64,000 bases of DNA from Rubrimonas cliftonensis (GCF_900107585.1 NZ_FNQM01000011.1:1-64000), one strand, 5' to 3'. Positions 17,688 through 26,938 are shown, counted from the first letter of the stretch. Notes: a model not told the origin generated them from the letters alone. Numbers and translations are program-made.

Positions 17688-17897
17688 CGCCGTTCTCCCC
17701 ACCGCTTGGATACATGGCGATGAGGCCTGTCGGCGCTGAACGTGTAGTTAAACGCCGGCTGCGGAGGGCCGCAAAATGTGCACCATTGTAGGGATGCCCA
17801 CCAAAGCGCAGGCGCGTTTGGCTATCGCCCGATCGGGAAAGCCTGCGGAGCGAATCCGCCGGTCAGTAAACGGCCGCTGCGGTCAGGCGACGGCCGA

Positions 17898-19022
17898 TCA
17901 CATCACGCGATAGTCGAAGGCGTCCTGATGCGCCTCGCCGCCTTCGGCGAGCGCCGCCTCGCGCATCTGCGCATGGTTCGGCGCCTTGGAGCAGGCGGGG
18001 TCGACCGTCGCCGCGTCGCCGTTCCACGCAAAGGCCTGGCAGCGGCAGCCGCCCCAGTCCTTGAAGCGGCGGTCACAGGACTTGCACGGGTCGGGCATCC
18101 AGTCCACGCCGCGATAGGCGGTGAACGCCTCGCCGCGCTCCCAGATCTCGGCCAGAGGCCTGTCGCGCACGTTGTCGAAGCTGAGCGCGGTGATCGTCTC
18201 GGCGGCGTGGCAGGGCAGCACCTTGCCCGTCGGCGTCACGTTGAGCCCGACGCGCCCCCAGCCGCCCATGCAGGGCTTGGGATAGGTGGCGAGGTGGTCA
18301 GGCGTGACGTAGTCGATCACCAGCACGTTCTTGAGGCGCACTGCGGCTTCGCGCGCGATCTCTCCGGCGCGCTTCACCTGGGCGGCGGTCGGCATCAGCG
18401 CGGCGCGGTTGCGGTAGGCCCAGCCGTGATACTGCGTGTGCGCGATCTCCAGCCGCCGCGCGCCGAGACGGACCGCGAGCTCGATGGTCTGCTCAAGCCG
18501 GTCGAGGTTCTGACGGTGCATCACCGCGTTCACCGTCAGCGGCACGCCGGACGCGCCGATCCATTCCGCCACGCGCAGCTTGGCGTCGAAGCCGCCCCTG
18601 TAGCCGCCGATCCGGTCCGCCGTCTCGGCGTCCGTCCCCTGGATCGACAGCTGCACATGGTCGAGACCGCGCGCCACCAGCTCCGCGTAGGTCTTTTCGG
18701 TCAGGCCGACGCCGGAGGTGATGAGGTTGCTGTAGAGCCCCGCCTCCACCGCGCCCGTCAGGATGTCCGGCAGGTCGCGCCGCGCCGCGGGCTCGCCGCC
18801 TGAGAGGTGAAGCTGCAGCACACCCATGCGCGCCGCCTCGTGGAACACCCTGACCCACTCCTCGGTCGTCAGCTCCTCGGAGCGGCGGGCGAGGTCGAGC
18901 GGGTTGGAGCAGTAGGGGCACTTCAGCGGGCAGCGGTGCGTCAGCTCCGCCAGCATCGCCATGGGCGCAGGCGCGGCCTGCGGGTCGAACTCGGGCCGGG
19001 CGATCGGGCTCTGGTCGTTCAT
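17898..19022 (-). CDS. pqqE: PqqA peptide cyclase PqqE (radical SAM)
   Basis: 374 residues. The radical SAM motif CPLKCPYC near residue 31 is followed by LSGGEP. The C-terminal SPASM region supplies auxiliary cluster cysteines (KPCMGG, PCHAAE, CKSCDRRFKDWGGCRC). With PqqD, PqqE forms the Glu-Tyr C-C bond in PqqA, the first committed step of pyrroloquinoline quinone biosynthesis. Its ATG overlaps the pqqD stop (ATGA). Last gene of pqqABCDE. Confidence 0.97.
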   Translation of the reverse strand: MNDQSPIARPEFDPQAAPAPMAMLAELTHRCPLKCPYCSNPLDLARRSEELTTEEWVRVFHEAARMGVLQLHLSGGEPAARRDLPDILTGAVEAGLYSNLITSGVGLTEKTYAELVARGLDHVQLSIQGTDAETADRIGGYRGGFDAKLRVAEWIGASGVPLTVNAVMHRQNLDRLEQTIELAVRLGARRLEIAHTQYHGWAYRNRAALMPTAAQVKRAGEIAREAAVRLKNVLVIDYVTPDHLATYPKPCMGGWGRVGLNVTPTGKVLPCHAAETITALSFDNVRDRPLAEIWERGEAFTAYRGVDWMPDPCKSCDRRFKDWGGCRCQAFAWNGDAATVDPACSKAPNHAQMREAALAEGGEAHQDAFDYRVM

Positions 19023-19327
19023 GCCGTCTCCACCATTCGTCTGGCGATCAGCGCGGCGAGGAAGCGCCCCGCATCCGCGGCGATCCGGTCGTGCGGCGCG
19101 TTGAACGCCGCCGCCAGATGCGCGGTGATCGCGTCGAAATCGCGTTCTCCGTCAACCGCCTGAAGGACGGCCACGCCGGTCTGGTCGAGCTTCAGGGCCC
19201 GCTCCGGCGCCAGCAGGAACCAGCTTTTGCGCACTTCGCAGAACTTCAGCCGCACGCCGCGCGGCAGGAACGGCCGGGCGCTCCCGTCGATCGGCGGCGC
19301 CTCGGCGGCCGGCGCGGCGCCAGTCAC
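19019..19327 (-). CDS. pqqD: PQQ biosynthesis chaperone PqqD
   Basis: 102 residues from a GTG at 19327. PqqD binds the PqqA precursor and delivers it to PqqE. The family pattern FLPRGVRLKFCEVRKSWFLLAPERALKLD, then AVLQAVDGERDFDAI, is clear. It overlaps pqqC upstream (GTGA) and pqqE downstream (ATGA), so translation is coupled. Confidence 0.93.
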   Translation of the reverse strand: MTGAAPAAEAPPIDGSARPFLPRGVRLKFCEVRKSWFLLAPERALKLDQTGVAVLQAVDGERDFDAITAHLAAAFNAPHDRIAADAGRFLAALIARRMVETA

Positions 19328-20076
19328 GCCGCCTCGGCGACGAGCGCCTCTCCCGGTCGCCAGGCGCCGGGCGCCGGGGCCCCGTTGACATAGACGTGCT
19401 GGATCGCGTCGAGCTGCGTCCAAAGCATCGCGCACTTGAACTCCAGCGCCTTGAGCGCCGCGGCCTGCGTCTCGGGCGTCGTCGCGTGCTTCTTGACGTA
19501 TTCCAGCGCGAAGTCGGCGTCGCGCGGCGCCTCCGTCAGGCGGTTGCGGAAGTAGCGCAGCACGTCCTCGTTGATGAAGTCGTAGTGCTTCAGCATCCCC
19601 GAGACCCGCGCCTTGATGATCATCGGCGAGAACATCTCGGTCAGCGAGGAGGCGACGGCCTCCAGCAGCGTGCGGTCGCGGACATAGGCGATGTAGGCGT
19701 CGCAGGCGAAGCGCACCGCTGGCAGGGCGCCCTCCATCGAGGTGACGTAGTCGCGGTCGAGACCCAGCCCGTCGGTCAGCGCCAGCCAGCGGCGCAGGCC
19801 GCCCTCGGGCGCGTCGCCGATCTCGCCGTCATGGTCCACGATGCGCTGCCGCCAGACGCGACGCAGCACGGTGTCGTCCATCCGCGCCAGAACCGTCGCA
19901 TCCTTCAGGGGAATGATGCGCTGGTAGCAGAAGCGGTTGAGCGCCCAGGCGCGCACCTGATCCTTGTCGCATTCGCCCGAGTGCAGCATCTGGTGGAACG
20001 GGTGGAGATGGTGATAGCGCGTCTCGCCGATGTGGCGCAGCGCGGCCTCCATCTGGTCGGGCGTCATCACGGTCAT
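19324..20076 (-). CDS. pqqC: Pyrroloquinoline-quinone synthase PqqC
   Basis: 250 residues, the usual family length. It performs the cofactorless final eight-electron oxidation and ring closure to PQQ. Conserved segments RYHHLHPFHQMLHSGECDKD, NRFCYQRIIPLKDA, HDGEIGD and HYDFINEDVLRYF are present. It overlaps pqqB by 4 bases. Confidence 0.97.
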   Translation of the reverse strand: MTVMTPDQMEAALRHIGETRYHHLHPFHQMLHSGECDKDQVRAWALNRFCYQRIIPLKDATVLARMDDTVLRRVWRQRIVDHDGEIGDAPEGGLRRWLALTDGLGLDRDYVTSMEGALPAVRFACDAYIAYVRDRTLLEAVASSLTEMFSPMIIKARVSGMLKHYDFINEDVLRYFRNRLTEAPRDADFALEYVKKHATTPETQAAALKALEFKCAMLWTQLDAIQHVYVNGAPAPGAWRPGEALVAEAA

Positions 20077-21005
20077 GGCGTCACCTCCAGCCCGTCATGG
20101 GCGATCTCCCACCCCGCCGCCTCGACCTCGGCGCGCTCGGCGCTGTCCTTGCGCCAGACGGGATTGGTGTTGTTCATGTGGACGAAAATCTTGCGCTTCA
20201 CGTCGAGGTCGGCGAACGCCGCGAGCGAGCCGTCCGGCCCGGCCATCGCCATGTGGCCCATCCGCTTGCCCGTCTTGTGACCCACCCCGGCGCGAATCAT
20301 CTCATCGTCGTGGAAAACCGTTCCGTCGAAGAACGCTAGCGCCGCGCCGCGCAGCCGGGCGGCCAGCGCCGGCGTCATCCTGGCGCAGCCGGGAACGTAG
20401 AACGCCTCGCGCGTTCCGTCGCTCAGGCGCACGCCGACCGTCTGCTCGCCCTCGACATCGGTCTGCACCGCGTCGCCGGCCGCGCCCTCGAGAAACAGCG
20501 GCGTCTTGCCGGGGGTCGCGAACAGTTCGAGGGTCAGACCGGGAACCGGCTCGAAAGGCGCGTCGAGCCCGATTTCACGGCGCGCGACGCAGGTCGGGTC
20601 CAGCGCGTCGAAGATCGGGTTGGCGCGGAGGATGTCGGCGATCACCGGCGTCGTCCACAGATCGAACCGTTGCTTCTCGCGCAGCGTGAGGAGGCCGGCG
20701 ATGTGGTCAATGTCGCCGTTGGTCAGGACGACCGCCGCGATCGGCGTGTCGCGCAGGCCATGGGCGGCGGGGTCACGCGGCTGAAGCTGCGGCCGGGCCA
20801 TGATCTGCGCGCGGATGTCGGGAGACGCGTTCAGCACCACCCACTCCCCGTCGCGCACGGACACGGCGAGCGAAGACTGCGTCGCAGGCGACAATCGGTC
20901 GCCCCTGCCCCAGAAGCCGGCGCTGTTGGCGCCGTTGCAGTTCCACTGCGGCAGTCCGCCTCCCGCGGCGGCGCCGAGAATGAGGGCGCGCAGCGCCATG
21001 GCCAT
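20073..21005 (-). CDS. pqqB: PQQ biosynthesis protein PqqB
   Basis: 310 residues of the metallo-beta-lactamase fold. ILGAAAGGGLPQWNCNC-like opening (AGGGLPQWNCNGA), LTNGDIDHIAGLL for the metal site, VFHDDEMI and HMNNTNP near the end. PqqB is proposed to hydroxylate or oxidise the crosslinked Glu-Tyr intermediate. GGAGGG precedes the start; ATGs at 21005 and 20999 are both possible. Confidence 0.96.
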   Translation of the reverse strand: MAMALRALILGAAAGGGLPQWNCNGANSAGFWGRGDRLSPATQSSLAVSVRDGEWVVLNASPDIRAQIMARPQLQPRDPAAHGLRDTPIAAVVLTNGDIDHIAGLLTLREKQRFDLWTTPVIADILRANPIFDALDPTCVARREIGLDAPFEPVPGLTLELFATPGKTPLFLEGAAGDAVQTDVEGEQTVGVRLSDGTREAFYVPGCARMTPALAARLRGAALAFFDGTVFHDDEMIRAGVGHKTGKRMGHMAMAGPDGSLAAFADLDVKRKIFVHMNNTNPVWRKDSAERAEVEAAGWEIAHDGLEVTP

Positions 21006-21026
21006 GCGCCCTCCCTCAGACGTGGA

Positions 21027-21122
21027 TCAGAGCAGGTCGCCCGCCTCGTCCTCGGCCGGGAAGTACATGTTGACTTCCATGCCGCAGGTCACTTCGTCGA
21101 TCATCGGAGCGGTCCAGGCCAT
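21027..21122 (-). CDS. pqqA: PQQ precursor peptide PqqA
   Basis: 31 residues starting MAWTAP, with the substrate motif GMEVNMY in which Glu16 and Tyr20 (E-x3-Y) become the PQQ skeleton. GGAGG sits 6 bases before the ATG at 21122. The C-terminal extension after Tyr is long for the family (FPAEDEAGDLL) and acidic. First gene of the operon, 21 bases ahead of pqqB. Confidence 0.93.
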   Translation of the reverse strand: MAWTAPMIDEVTCGMEVNMYFPAEDEAGDLL

Positions 21123-21179
21123 GATTTCCTCCATGGTGTTTCGTTCGGCGACACGACGCTCACCGCCGTGCTCGCCACA

Positions 21180-21208
21180 CATTTCGCGAGACAACCGAAT
21201 TACGTCAA
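21180..21208 (-). promoter_or_regulatory. Candidate pqq operon promoter
   Basis: Minus strand TTGACG (21203-21208) lies 17 bases from GAAATG (21180-21185). The -35 is good and the -10 poor; it is placed about 60 bases before pqqA. Confidence 0.25.
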
Positions 21209-21374
21209 GCGTGCCGTACGCCGCTCTCAGGTGACTCTCATCAAATAAGAGCATATTTTGCTGCGCAACATACTTGCCGCAGCGCAACATCACGGTCGAA
21301 TTGACTTCCCAGCAGCGATGGATTCGGTAATCATCGGGGTTCATATCGTCAGCAGCAGCAGATTGAGGGTTCTC

Positions 21375-22199
21375 ATGCGTCTCATCCATCTCGCCGCCGC
21401 GCTGGCGCTGGCGTCCGGCCCGGCCTTCGCGGCAGGCGGAGAAACACCCGGCGACCTGCGGGCGACCGCCTCGGCCGAGAGCGAATCGTGGGACGAGCTT
21501 CGTCGTCTGATTTTCGCGGATCGCGCGGTGGCGGAAGCCGGCGAGATGATAACCCTCGAAGCGCCCTACCGCGCCCACGACGCCGCCGTGGTCCCGATCG
21601 AGATCAGGATCGCGCCGCCGCTCGGCAAAACCGTGCGCTCCTTCCAGATCATCATCGACGAGAACCCGGCTCCGGTCGCCGCGGAGTTCACGCCCGGCCC
21701 GGGCCTCGGCAGGACGATCGAACTTTCGACGCGCATCCGCGTCGACGCCTATTCGAACGTGCGGGTGATCGCCGAGCTGGACGACGGCGAACTCTTCGGC
21801 GCGGCGCGCTTCGTCAAGGCGTCCGGAGGCTGCTCCGCCCCGAACCTGAAGGATGCGGAGGCCGCCCTCGCCGCTGCCGGCCAGATGAAGCTGCGGGTGT
21901 TTCCTGCCGCCGACGCGGCCCGGCCCGAGGCGCAGGTCATGCTGCGCCATCCCCAGTATTCCGGCTTCCAGATGGATCAGGTCACTCACCTGCACATCCC
22001 GGCCTATTTCGTCGACGAACTCGAGGTCGTGCAGGGCGAGCAGCTGATGTTCCGGATGCGGGGCGGCATTTCGCTCAGCGAGGATCCGAGCATCCGGTTC
22101 AGCTTCACGCCGTCAGGCGAGGAACCCTTCCAAGTGCGGGCGGCCGACACCGACGGCGACGAGTACACCGGGGTGTTCCCGGCCGCGCTTGGCAGCTGA
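21375..22199 (+). CDS. Quinoprotein dehydrogenase-associated SoxYZ-like carrier
   Basis: 274 residues with a signal peptide (cleavage near AFA-AGG). The SoxY-like half (about 35-155) ends in the family motif KASGGCSAPN with its single conserved Cys; the SoxZ-like half follows (VMLRHPQYSGFQMD, VTHLHIPAYF, PSIRFSFTP). This is the periplasmic fusion found beside PQQ-dependent alcohol dehydrogenase systems; its carrier chemistry there is not established. It is divergent from pqqABCDE with about 250 bases between, fitting co-regulation. GAGG lies before the ATG. Confidence 0.9.
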   Translation: MRLIHLAAALALASGPAFAAGGETPGDLRATASAESESWDELRRLIFADRAVAEAGEMITLEAPYRAHDAAVVPIEIRIAPPLGKTVRSFQIIIDENPAPVAAEFTPGPGLGRTIELSTRIRVDAYSNVRVIAELDDGELFGAARFVKASGGCSAPNLKDAEAALAAAGQMKLRVFPAADAARPEAQVMLRHPQYSGFQMDQVTHLHIPAYFVDELEVVQGEQLMFRMRGGISLSEDPSIRFSFTPSGEEPFQVRAADTDGDEYTGVFPAALGS

Positions 22200-22250
22200 C
22201 GCCTGCGCACATCCAGCGCGCCCCGCCTGAATGCGGGACCGTGGCGCGCG

Positions 22251-22760
22251 TCACCGCACCGTCGCCAGCAGGACATGCTCGAGTTGCGCGCGAGCCCCGC
22301 GCTCCATCTGGTCGTAGATCGCATCAAAGACTTCCGCACCGTCGTTGTACGGGTCGGGAACTTCAATGTCTCCGTCCGGCGCGAGCTCCATCAGCATCCC
22401 CAAACGTGCGCGCATCCCGGCCGGGGCGCGCAGCCGCAGTGTCGCAAAGACCCGCCGATCCACTGCAAGGATATGGTCCGCCTCGAAGAAATCTGCCTCG
22501 CGGAGGCCGCGCGAAAGCTGGTTGGTGATGTCGACGCCGCGGCGCGCCGCGGCGATCATGGCCCGCGGGTCCGGCGGCGACCCGGCGTGCCAGCCGCTGA
22601 CGCCGGCGCTGTCGACTGCCAACGGCGCGCACATGCTCCGCCCAAGACGCTCGAATATGCCCTGCGCCATGGGTGAGCGGCATATGTTGCCGTAGCAGAC
22701 GATCAAAAAATGCGGCACGCCCTGACTCAAATCGACCCCTCGCACTCCGGTTGCCAGCAT
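22251..22760 (-). CDS. Low-molecular-weight protein tyrosine phosphatase
   Basis: About 169 residues. P-loop VCYGNICRSPMA carries the nucleophilic Cys and Arg; the general acid Asp is in VPDPYND. Family members dephosphorylate tyrosine kinases/exopolysaccharide regulators or arginine phosphate. The start is uncertain: the ATG at 22760 lacks a clear ribosome binding site, while a TTG about 11 codons later follows GAGGGG. It is convergent with the SoxYZ-like gene. Confidence 0.85.
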   Translation of the reverse strand: MLATGVRGVDLSQGVPHFLIVCYGNICRSPMAQGIFERLGRSMCAPLAVDSAGVSGWHAGSPPDPRAMIAAARRGVDITNQLSRGLREADFFEADHILAVDRRVFATLRLRAPAGMRARLGMLMELAPDGDIEVPDPYNDGAEVFDAIYDQMERGARAQLEHVLLATVR

Positions 22761-23091
22761 TTTGCTGAAAGTTAGCACGTTGTCCGCCTGTGAACATAGT
22801 ATAACGCATCGGGGCCGCCGCAATCGGGAAGCCGCCGGCCGCGGTCTGCGGGCAGGTCGCCGCGCAAGGGTCGGAGAGACCCGGCGTCGATGCCCGCCAG
22901 TCGGTTGACGCGCTGATGGCATGGCGATTGCCGAGGGGCGCCCGTCGCAGGCGCGTGCGACGGAGCAGGCGCGAAAGGGCGGCGCAGCGCCTTCCGCAAG
23001 AAACAATCTGTGGAGCAAGGCCGGCATTGTCCTGAATACGCTGCGCCACGATGTCCCGCCATGTCGTTGCGCCAGCCGAAAGGAGCCGAGC
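22761..23091. other. Intergenic region between divergent genes
   Basis: 331 bases. On the minus strand a TATACT hexamer lies about 40 bases before the phosphatase ATG, with no good -35. The plus-strand frame from 22921 is an in-frame extension of the next gene and has no ribosome binding site of its own. Nothing else is recognised. Confidence 0.4.
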
Positions 23092-24015
23092 ATGACCCAC
23101 GTCGAGGGGCTGCACCACGTCACCGCCATCGCGTCCTCGGCCTCTGGCGCTGACCGCTTCTACAGCCATGCCCTCGGGCTCCGGCGCGTCAAGCAGACGG
23201 TCAATTTCGACGATCCGGGCGCCTGGCACCTCTACTACGCCGACGGCGCCGGAGCGCCAGGGACGGTGATGACCTTCTTCGTGTGGCCCGGCGCGCGCCG
23301 CGGGCGGCGCGGCGCCGGGCAGGTCGCCCTGACCCAGTTCGCCGTGCCGCCGGGGGCGTTGTCCTTCTGGCGCGCGCGGCTGCCGGGCCTCGGCGCAACG
23401 CCCGTCGACGGTGAGGCGCCCTTCGGCGACGCGGCGGCGCTCTTCGCCGATCCCGACGGCCTGCTCTTCGCTCTGGTCGAGACGGAGGACGCCCGCGCGC
23501 CGTGGACGACGCCAGAGATCGACCCGGCGATTGCGATCCGCGGCTTTCGCGGCGTCACCCTGTCGCTGAGCGACGGGGCCGGCGTGGGAGAGGTGCTGCG
23601 GCTGTTCGGATACGCTTGGGAAGCGACCGCGCCGGGGCTGACGCGCTGGCGGCTGCCGGGCTCGGCGGCCGGGGTCGTCGACGTGCGGGAGAACCCCGAC
23701 GAGCCGCAGGGATCGGACGGCGCGGGAACCGTCCACCATGTCGCCTTCGCGGTGAAGGACCGCGCCGCGCAGCTTGCGGTCCGCGCCGCGATGGAGGCGC
23801 ACGGCCTGCGCGTGACTGAACCCATCGATCGCGACTATTTCTGGGCGATCTACGCCCGCACCCCCGGAGGCGTCCTGTTCGAGGTGGCGACCGACGAGCC
23901 GGGCTTCGCGGTCGACGAGCCGTTCGAGAGCCTCGGAGAGGCGCTGAAGCTGCCCCGCCGGCACGAGCCGCTGCGCGACCGCATCGAGGCGGCGCTGCCG
24001 CCTCTGGCCGGCTGA
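23092..24015 (+). CDS. Ring-cleaving dioxygenase of the VOC superfamily (MhqO/PcpA/LinE type)
   Basis: 307 residues with two glyoxalase-like modules. The metal ligands of the type are visible: His in GLHHVTAI, His in VHHVAFAV and Glu in GGVLFEVATDEPGF. Enzymes of this group cleave hydroquinone-like rings; MhqO homologues respond to quinone stress. AAAGGAG lies before the ATG. It is followed in the same direction by an MDR oxidoreductase and a peroxiredoxin, which suggests a small electrophile/quinone detoxification cassette, by inference. Confidence 0.85.
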   Translation: MTHVEGLHHVTAIASSASGADRFYSHALGLRRVKQTVNFDDPGAWHLYYADGAGAPGTVMTFFVWPGARRGRRGAGQVALTQFAVPPGALSFWRARLPGLGATPVDGEAPFGDAAALFADPDGLLFALVETEDARAPWTTPEIDPAIAIRGFRGVTLSLSDGAGVGEVLRLFGYAWEATAPGLTRWRLPGSAAGVVDVRENPDEPQGSDGAGTVHHVAFAVKDRAAQLAVRAAMEAHGLRVTEPIDRDYFWAIYARTPGGVLFEVATDEPGFAVDEPFESLGEALKLPRRHEPLRDRIEAALPPLAG

Positions 24016-24100
24016 GTCGCCGCCGGGGGCTCGACAGCGGGGCGCGGCCGGGCGCAGGCTCGCGCGTCGCCGGGAAGGCGCAGTGGCCGGAGGACCCGCG

Positions 24101-25135
24101 ATGGCGGACGAGATGAGGCGAATCGCGCTGGCCGCCCGGCCGCAGGGCGCGCCGAGACCGACCGACTTCCGGCTGGAGACGGCGCCGGTTCCAGAGCCCG
24201 CCGAGGGAGAGTTCCTCGCGCGCACGCTGTGGCTCTCGCTTGACCCCTACATGCGCGGGCGGATGGACGACGTCGCCTCCTACGCCCCGCCGGTTCCGCT
24301 TGGCGGGACCATGGAGGGCGAGTGCGTCGCCGAGGTCGTCGCCTCGCGCCACCCCGGCTTCGCCGTGGGCGAAATCGTCGCCGGCCGTTTCGGCTGGACG
24401 AGCCACGCCGTCTCGGGCGGCGCGGGCGTGCGCAGGGTGGACCCCGCGCTGGGGCCGGTCTCGACGGCGCTCGGCGTGCTCGGCATGCCCGGCCACACCG
24501 CCTGGGTCGGCCTCAACGAGATCGGCGAGGGCCGCAACGGGGAGACCATCGTCGTCTCCGCCGCGACCGGGGCGGTCGGCTCGCTGGCCTGTCAGCTCGC
24601 GCGGATCAAGGGGATGCGCGTCATCGGCGTCGCCGGCGGCGCGGAGAAATGCGCCTATGCGGTGGAGAAGCTCGGCTGCGACGCCTGCCTCGACCATCGC
24701 GGCGCCGACGCGGCGACGCTCTCCGCGCGCATCGCCGAGGCCGCGCCGCAGGGCGTGGACGTCTATTTCGAGAATGTCGGCGCCGCCACGCTCGCCGCCG
24801 TGCTCCCCCTGATGAACGTCCACGGCCGCATCGCGGTGTGCGGGATGATCGGCTGGTATTCGGGCCGGGGCGCGGCCGACCCGATGCCGCTGCCCCCGGT
24901 CTGGCGGCTGATCCTCACCCGCCGGCTGCGCGCGCAGGGCTTCATCATCTTCGACCACGAGGCCAGCCGGCCGATCTTCCTGCAGGAAGTGGCGCCGATG
25001 CTGCGCGAGGGCCGCATCCGCTGGCGCGAGAGCGTGGCGGAAGGGCTGGAGGCGGCGCCGGAGGCGTTCATCTCGATGCTGGAGGGCGGCAACTTCGGCA
25101 AGCAGCTCGTGCGCGTCGCCGCGCCCTCCGCCTGA
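24101..25135 (+). CDS. NADP-dependent MDR oxidoreductase (CurA/leukotriene-B4-dehydrogenase type)
   Basis: 344 residues. SLDPYMRGRM near residue 45 is diagnostic for the zinc-independent PTGR/CurA branch. The nucleotide fold has AATGAVGSLACQLARIKG and VYFENVGAATL. Such enzymes reduce alpha,beta-unsaturated ketones and aldehydes with NADPH. The ATG at 24101 follows GGAGG by 7 bases. Confidence 0.9.
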   Translation: MADEMRRIALAARPQGAPRPTDFRLETAPVPEPAEGEFLARTLWLSLDPYMRGRMDDVASYAPPVPLGGTMEGECVAEVVASRHPGFAVGEIVAGRFGWTSHAVSGGAGVRRVDPALGPVSTALGVLGMPGHTAWVGLNEIGEGRNGETIVVSAATGAVGSLACQLARIKGMRVIGVAGGAEKCAYAVEKLGCDACLDHRGADAATLSARIAEAAPQGVDVYFENVGAATLAAVLPLMNVHGRIAVCGMIGWYSGRGAADPMPLPPVWRLILTRRLRAQGFIIFDHEASRPIFLQEVAPMLREGRIRWRESVAEGLEAAPEAFISMLEGGNFGKQLVRVAAPSA

Positions 25136-25237
25136 GCGCGAAACGCAGGTCGGGGGATGACCGCGCCGCATCGCCGACGTATCACACATGCCGCGACCTT
25201 CGCCGCTCCGCCGTCCCTCTCAACAAGGAGACCCGCC

Positions 25238-25726
25238 ATGACCATCACCGCAGGCGACACCCTTCCCGCCGCCACGTTCAAGACCTTCTCCTCCGAGGGG
25301 ATCAGGGACGTGCCGGGCGCCGAGCTCTTCGGCTCGGGCCGCACCGTCCTGTTCGCCGTGCCGGGCGCCTACACCCCGACCTGCAGCGAGCGCCACATGC
25401 CGGGCTTCGTGGCCAACGTCGCCCAGCTCAAGGCGAAGGGCGTCGACAGGATCGTGTGCGTCTCCGTCAACGACCCCTTCGTGATGAACGCATGGGGCAA
25501 GGCGACCGGCGCGACGGAGGCCGGCGTCCTCCTCGTCGCCGACCCCGAGGCCGCCTTCACCAGGGCGCTGGGGCTGGAGTTCGACGGCTCAGGCGCCGGG
25601 CTCGGCGTGCGCTCGAAGCGCTACGCCATGGTCGTCGAGAACGGCGCGGTCAGCAGCGTCGCGGTCGAAGACAGCCCCGGCGACGCCGAGCGCTCCACCG
25701 CCGAGGCCGTGCTCGCTACGCTCTGA
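25238..25726 (+). CDS. Peroxiredoxin, Prx5 type
   Basis: 162 residues, cytoplasmic. Peroxidatic Cys in PGAYTPTCSERHMPGF and the downstream VSVNDPFVMNAWGK match the Prx5/AHP-type group. It reduces hydrogen peroxide and alkyl hydroperoxides using thiol donors. AAGGAG precedes the ATG at 25238 by 7 bases. Third gene of the VOC-MDR-Prx row. Confidence 0.92.
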   Translation: MTITAGDTLPAATFKTFSSEGIRDVPGAELFGSGRTVLFAVPGAYTPTCSERHMPGFVANVAQLKAKGVDRIVCVSVNDPFVMNAWGKATGATEAGVLLVADPEAAFTRALGLEFDGSGAGLGVRSKRYAMVVENGAVSSVAVEDSPGDAERSTAEAVLATL

Positions 25727-25786
25727 CCGCCAGCGCGGCGGCGGCCTGGCGCCGCCGCGCCACGCCCGAACGCGCAGGCGCGGCGA

Positions 25787-26938
25787 TCAGTCCGCCTGCG
25801 CGCGCGCCAGGGCCGTCAGCGGCGTGACGCGCGCGCCCGTCGCCGCCCGCCAACGGGCGAGCGCCGTGAGGTTCGCCTCGGTCGCGGCCGCGTAGACGAC
25901 CATTTCCCGGCCCTCCGACGCAGCAGACGCCGCCTGGAGCGCGAGCAGCGCCCGCGCCCCGGCGGCGGGGTCCTCGGCCGGCGGCAGCACGACCGCGGCG
26001 GTGAAGGCGGGCGCGTCGCCTTGCGGCAGGGCCGCGCCCGGCTTCAGGCCGAGCGCCAGCATCCCTGGGCCGGCGGCCGTTGCGGGCGCTTCGGCGGAGG
26101 GCAAGACGACCCCGGCGTAGCGGTCCGGCGTCGCCGGCGCGCCGATCGACAACAACTCCAGCCCGGCGGCCCGCGCCTCCCGCGCCAGCTCCTCCGCGCC
26201 GGGCGCGAGCGGGTCGATCGCGAAGGTCCGCACGCCCAGCGCCTGCGCCCGCCGCGCCAGCGGCGCGCGTCGCTCCAGGCCCGATATCACCACGGCGACC
26301 GGCGCGCCCTCGCCGGCGCCCAGCCCGGGCGCAGCCGCGTTCAGGCGCCAGGCCGGCTGCGAGGCCGCCGCCGCCGCCGCCGCAGGGGCGGCCTCCGCCT
26401 CGACCCGCGCGCTTTCGCCCGCGCCTTCGGAGGCGGCGCCAGTACTCGTCGCGCCAGAAATCGTCGCGCCAGAGACCGCCGGGCCAGAGACCGCCGGGCC
26501 GGAAGCGGTCGCGCCGGCCGAGTTCGGCGCCGGCGCCTCCTGCGCCGGCGACGGCTCGGAAGCCGCCGCAGTCTCCATCTCACGCGTGTCGGGAACAGGC
26601 TCCGCCGGCGCAGCCGCCGGCCCGGCCGCCGCAGACTGTCGCTCGGGCGCATTCTCGGGTGCAGCCTCCAGCGCCGTCCGCGACGGGGCCGCCGCGTCAA
26701 CGTCGGCGGCCCCGTCGCGAAGCCCGTCGCCCGGCGCGCTCAGCGACAGCGCCGCCGCAGCCAGCGCCGAGAGGGCGAGCGCGGTCGCCGCGCCGCCGAG
26801 AAAACCGCCGCCGCGACGCCGCGTCCTCGGCGCGCCCTGCGCCTGCGCCGACCCGGTCGCCTTCGACCCCGATGCGCTCTTCGAACCTTCCGCCACGGTT
26901 CCGCTCCGGCTGGGCTGCTTGACGCCATCGCGCGCCAC
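25787..26938 (-). CDS. Low-complexity membrane-anchored protein, possible divergent polysaccharide deacetylase (DUF610)
   Basis: 383 residues. A basic cytoplasmic N-terminus (1-44), one membrane segment (about 46-68), then an Ala/Pro/Glu-rich stretch to about 195 with [10 protein letters not shown]-type repeats. A folded C-terminal domain (from about 205) has [33 protein letters not shown] and a final [11 protein letters not shown]. The order resembles the Rhodobacterales variant of the YibQ/DUF610 family, but the classical His and Asp motifs are not evident, so the assignment is tentative. Confidence 0.4.
   Translation of the reverse strand: MARDGVKQPSRSGTVAEGSKSASGSKATGSAQAQGAPRTRRRGGGFLGGAATALALSALAAAALSLSAPGDGLRDGAADVDAAAPSRTALEAAPENAPERQSAAAGPAAAPAEPVPDTREMETAAASEPSPAQEAPAPNSAGATASGPAVSGPAVSGATISGATSTGAASEGAGESARVEAEAAPAAAAAAASQPAWRLNAAAPGLGAGEGAPVAVVISGLERRAPLARRAQALGVRTFAIDPLAPGAEELAREARAAGLELLSIGAPATPDRYAGVVLPSAEAPATAAGPGMLALGLKPGAALPQGDAPAFTAAVVLPPAEDPAAGARALLALQAASAASEGREMVVYAAATEANLTALARWRAATGARVTPLTALARAQAD
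26448..26507. repeat. 15-bp tandem repeat in low-complexity coding region
   Basis: Four imperfect 15-bp units (GTCGCGCCAGAAATC and variants) encode a five-residue SG(A/P)-rich repeat in the linker of the membrane-anchored protein. Confidence 0.8.

Noticed and set aside
23092-24015. Lactoylglutathione lyase (GloA)
   Set aside because: The protein is a two-module chain of about 307 residues with the ligand pattern of ring-cleaving dioxygenases.
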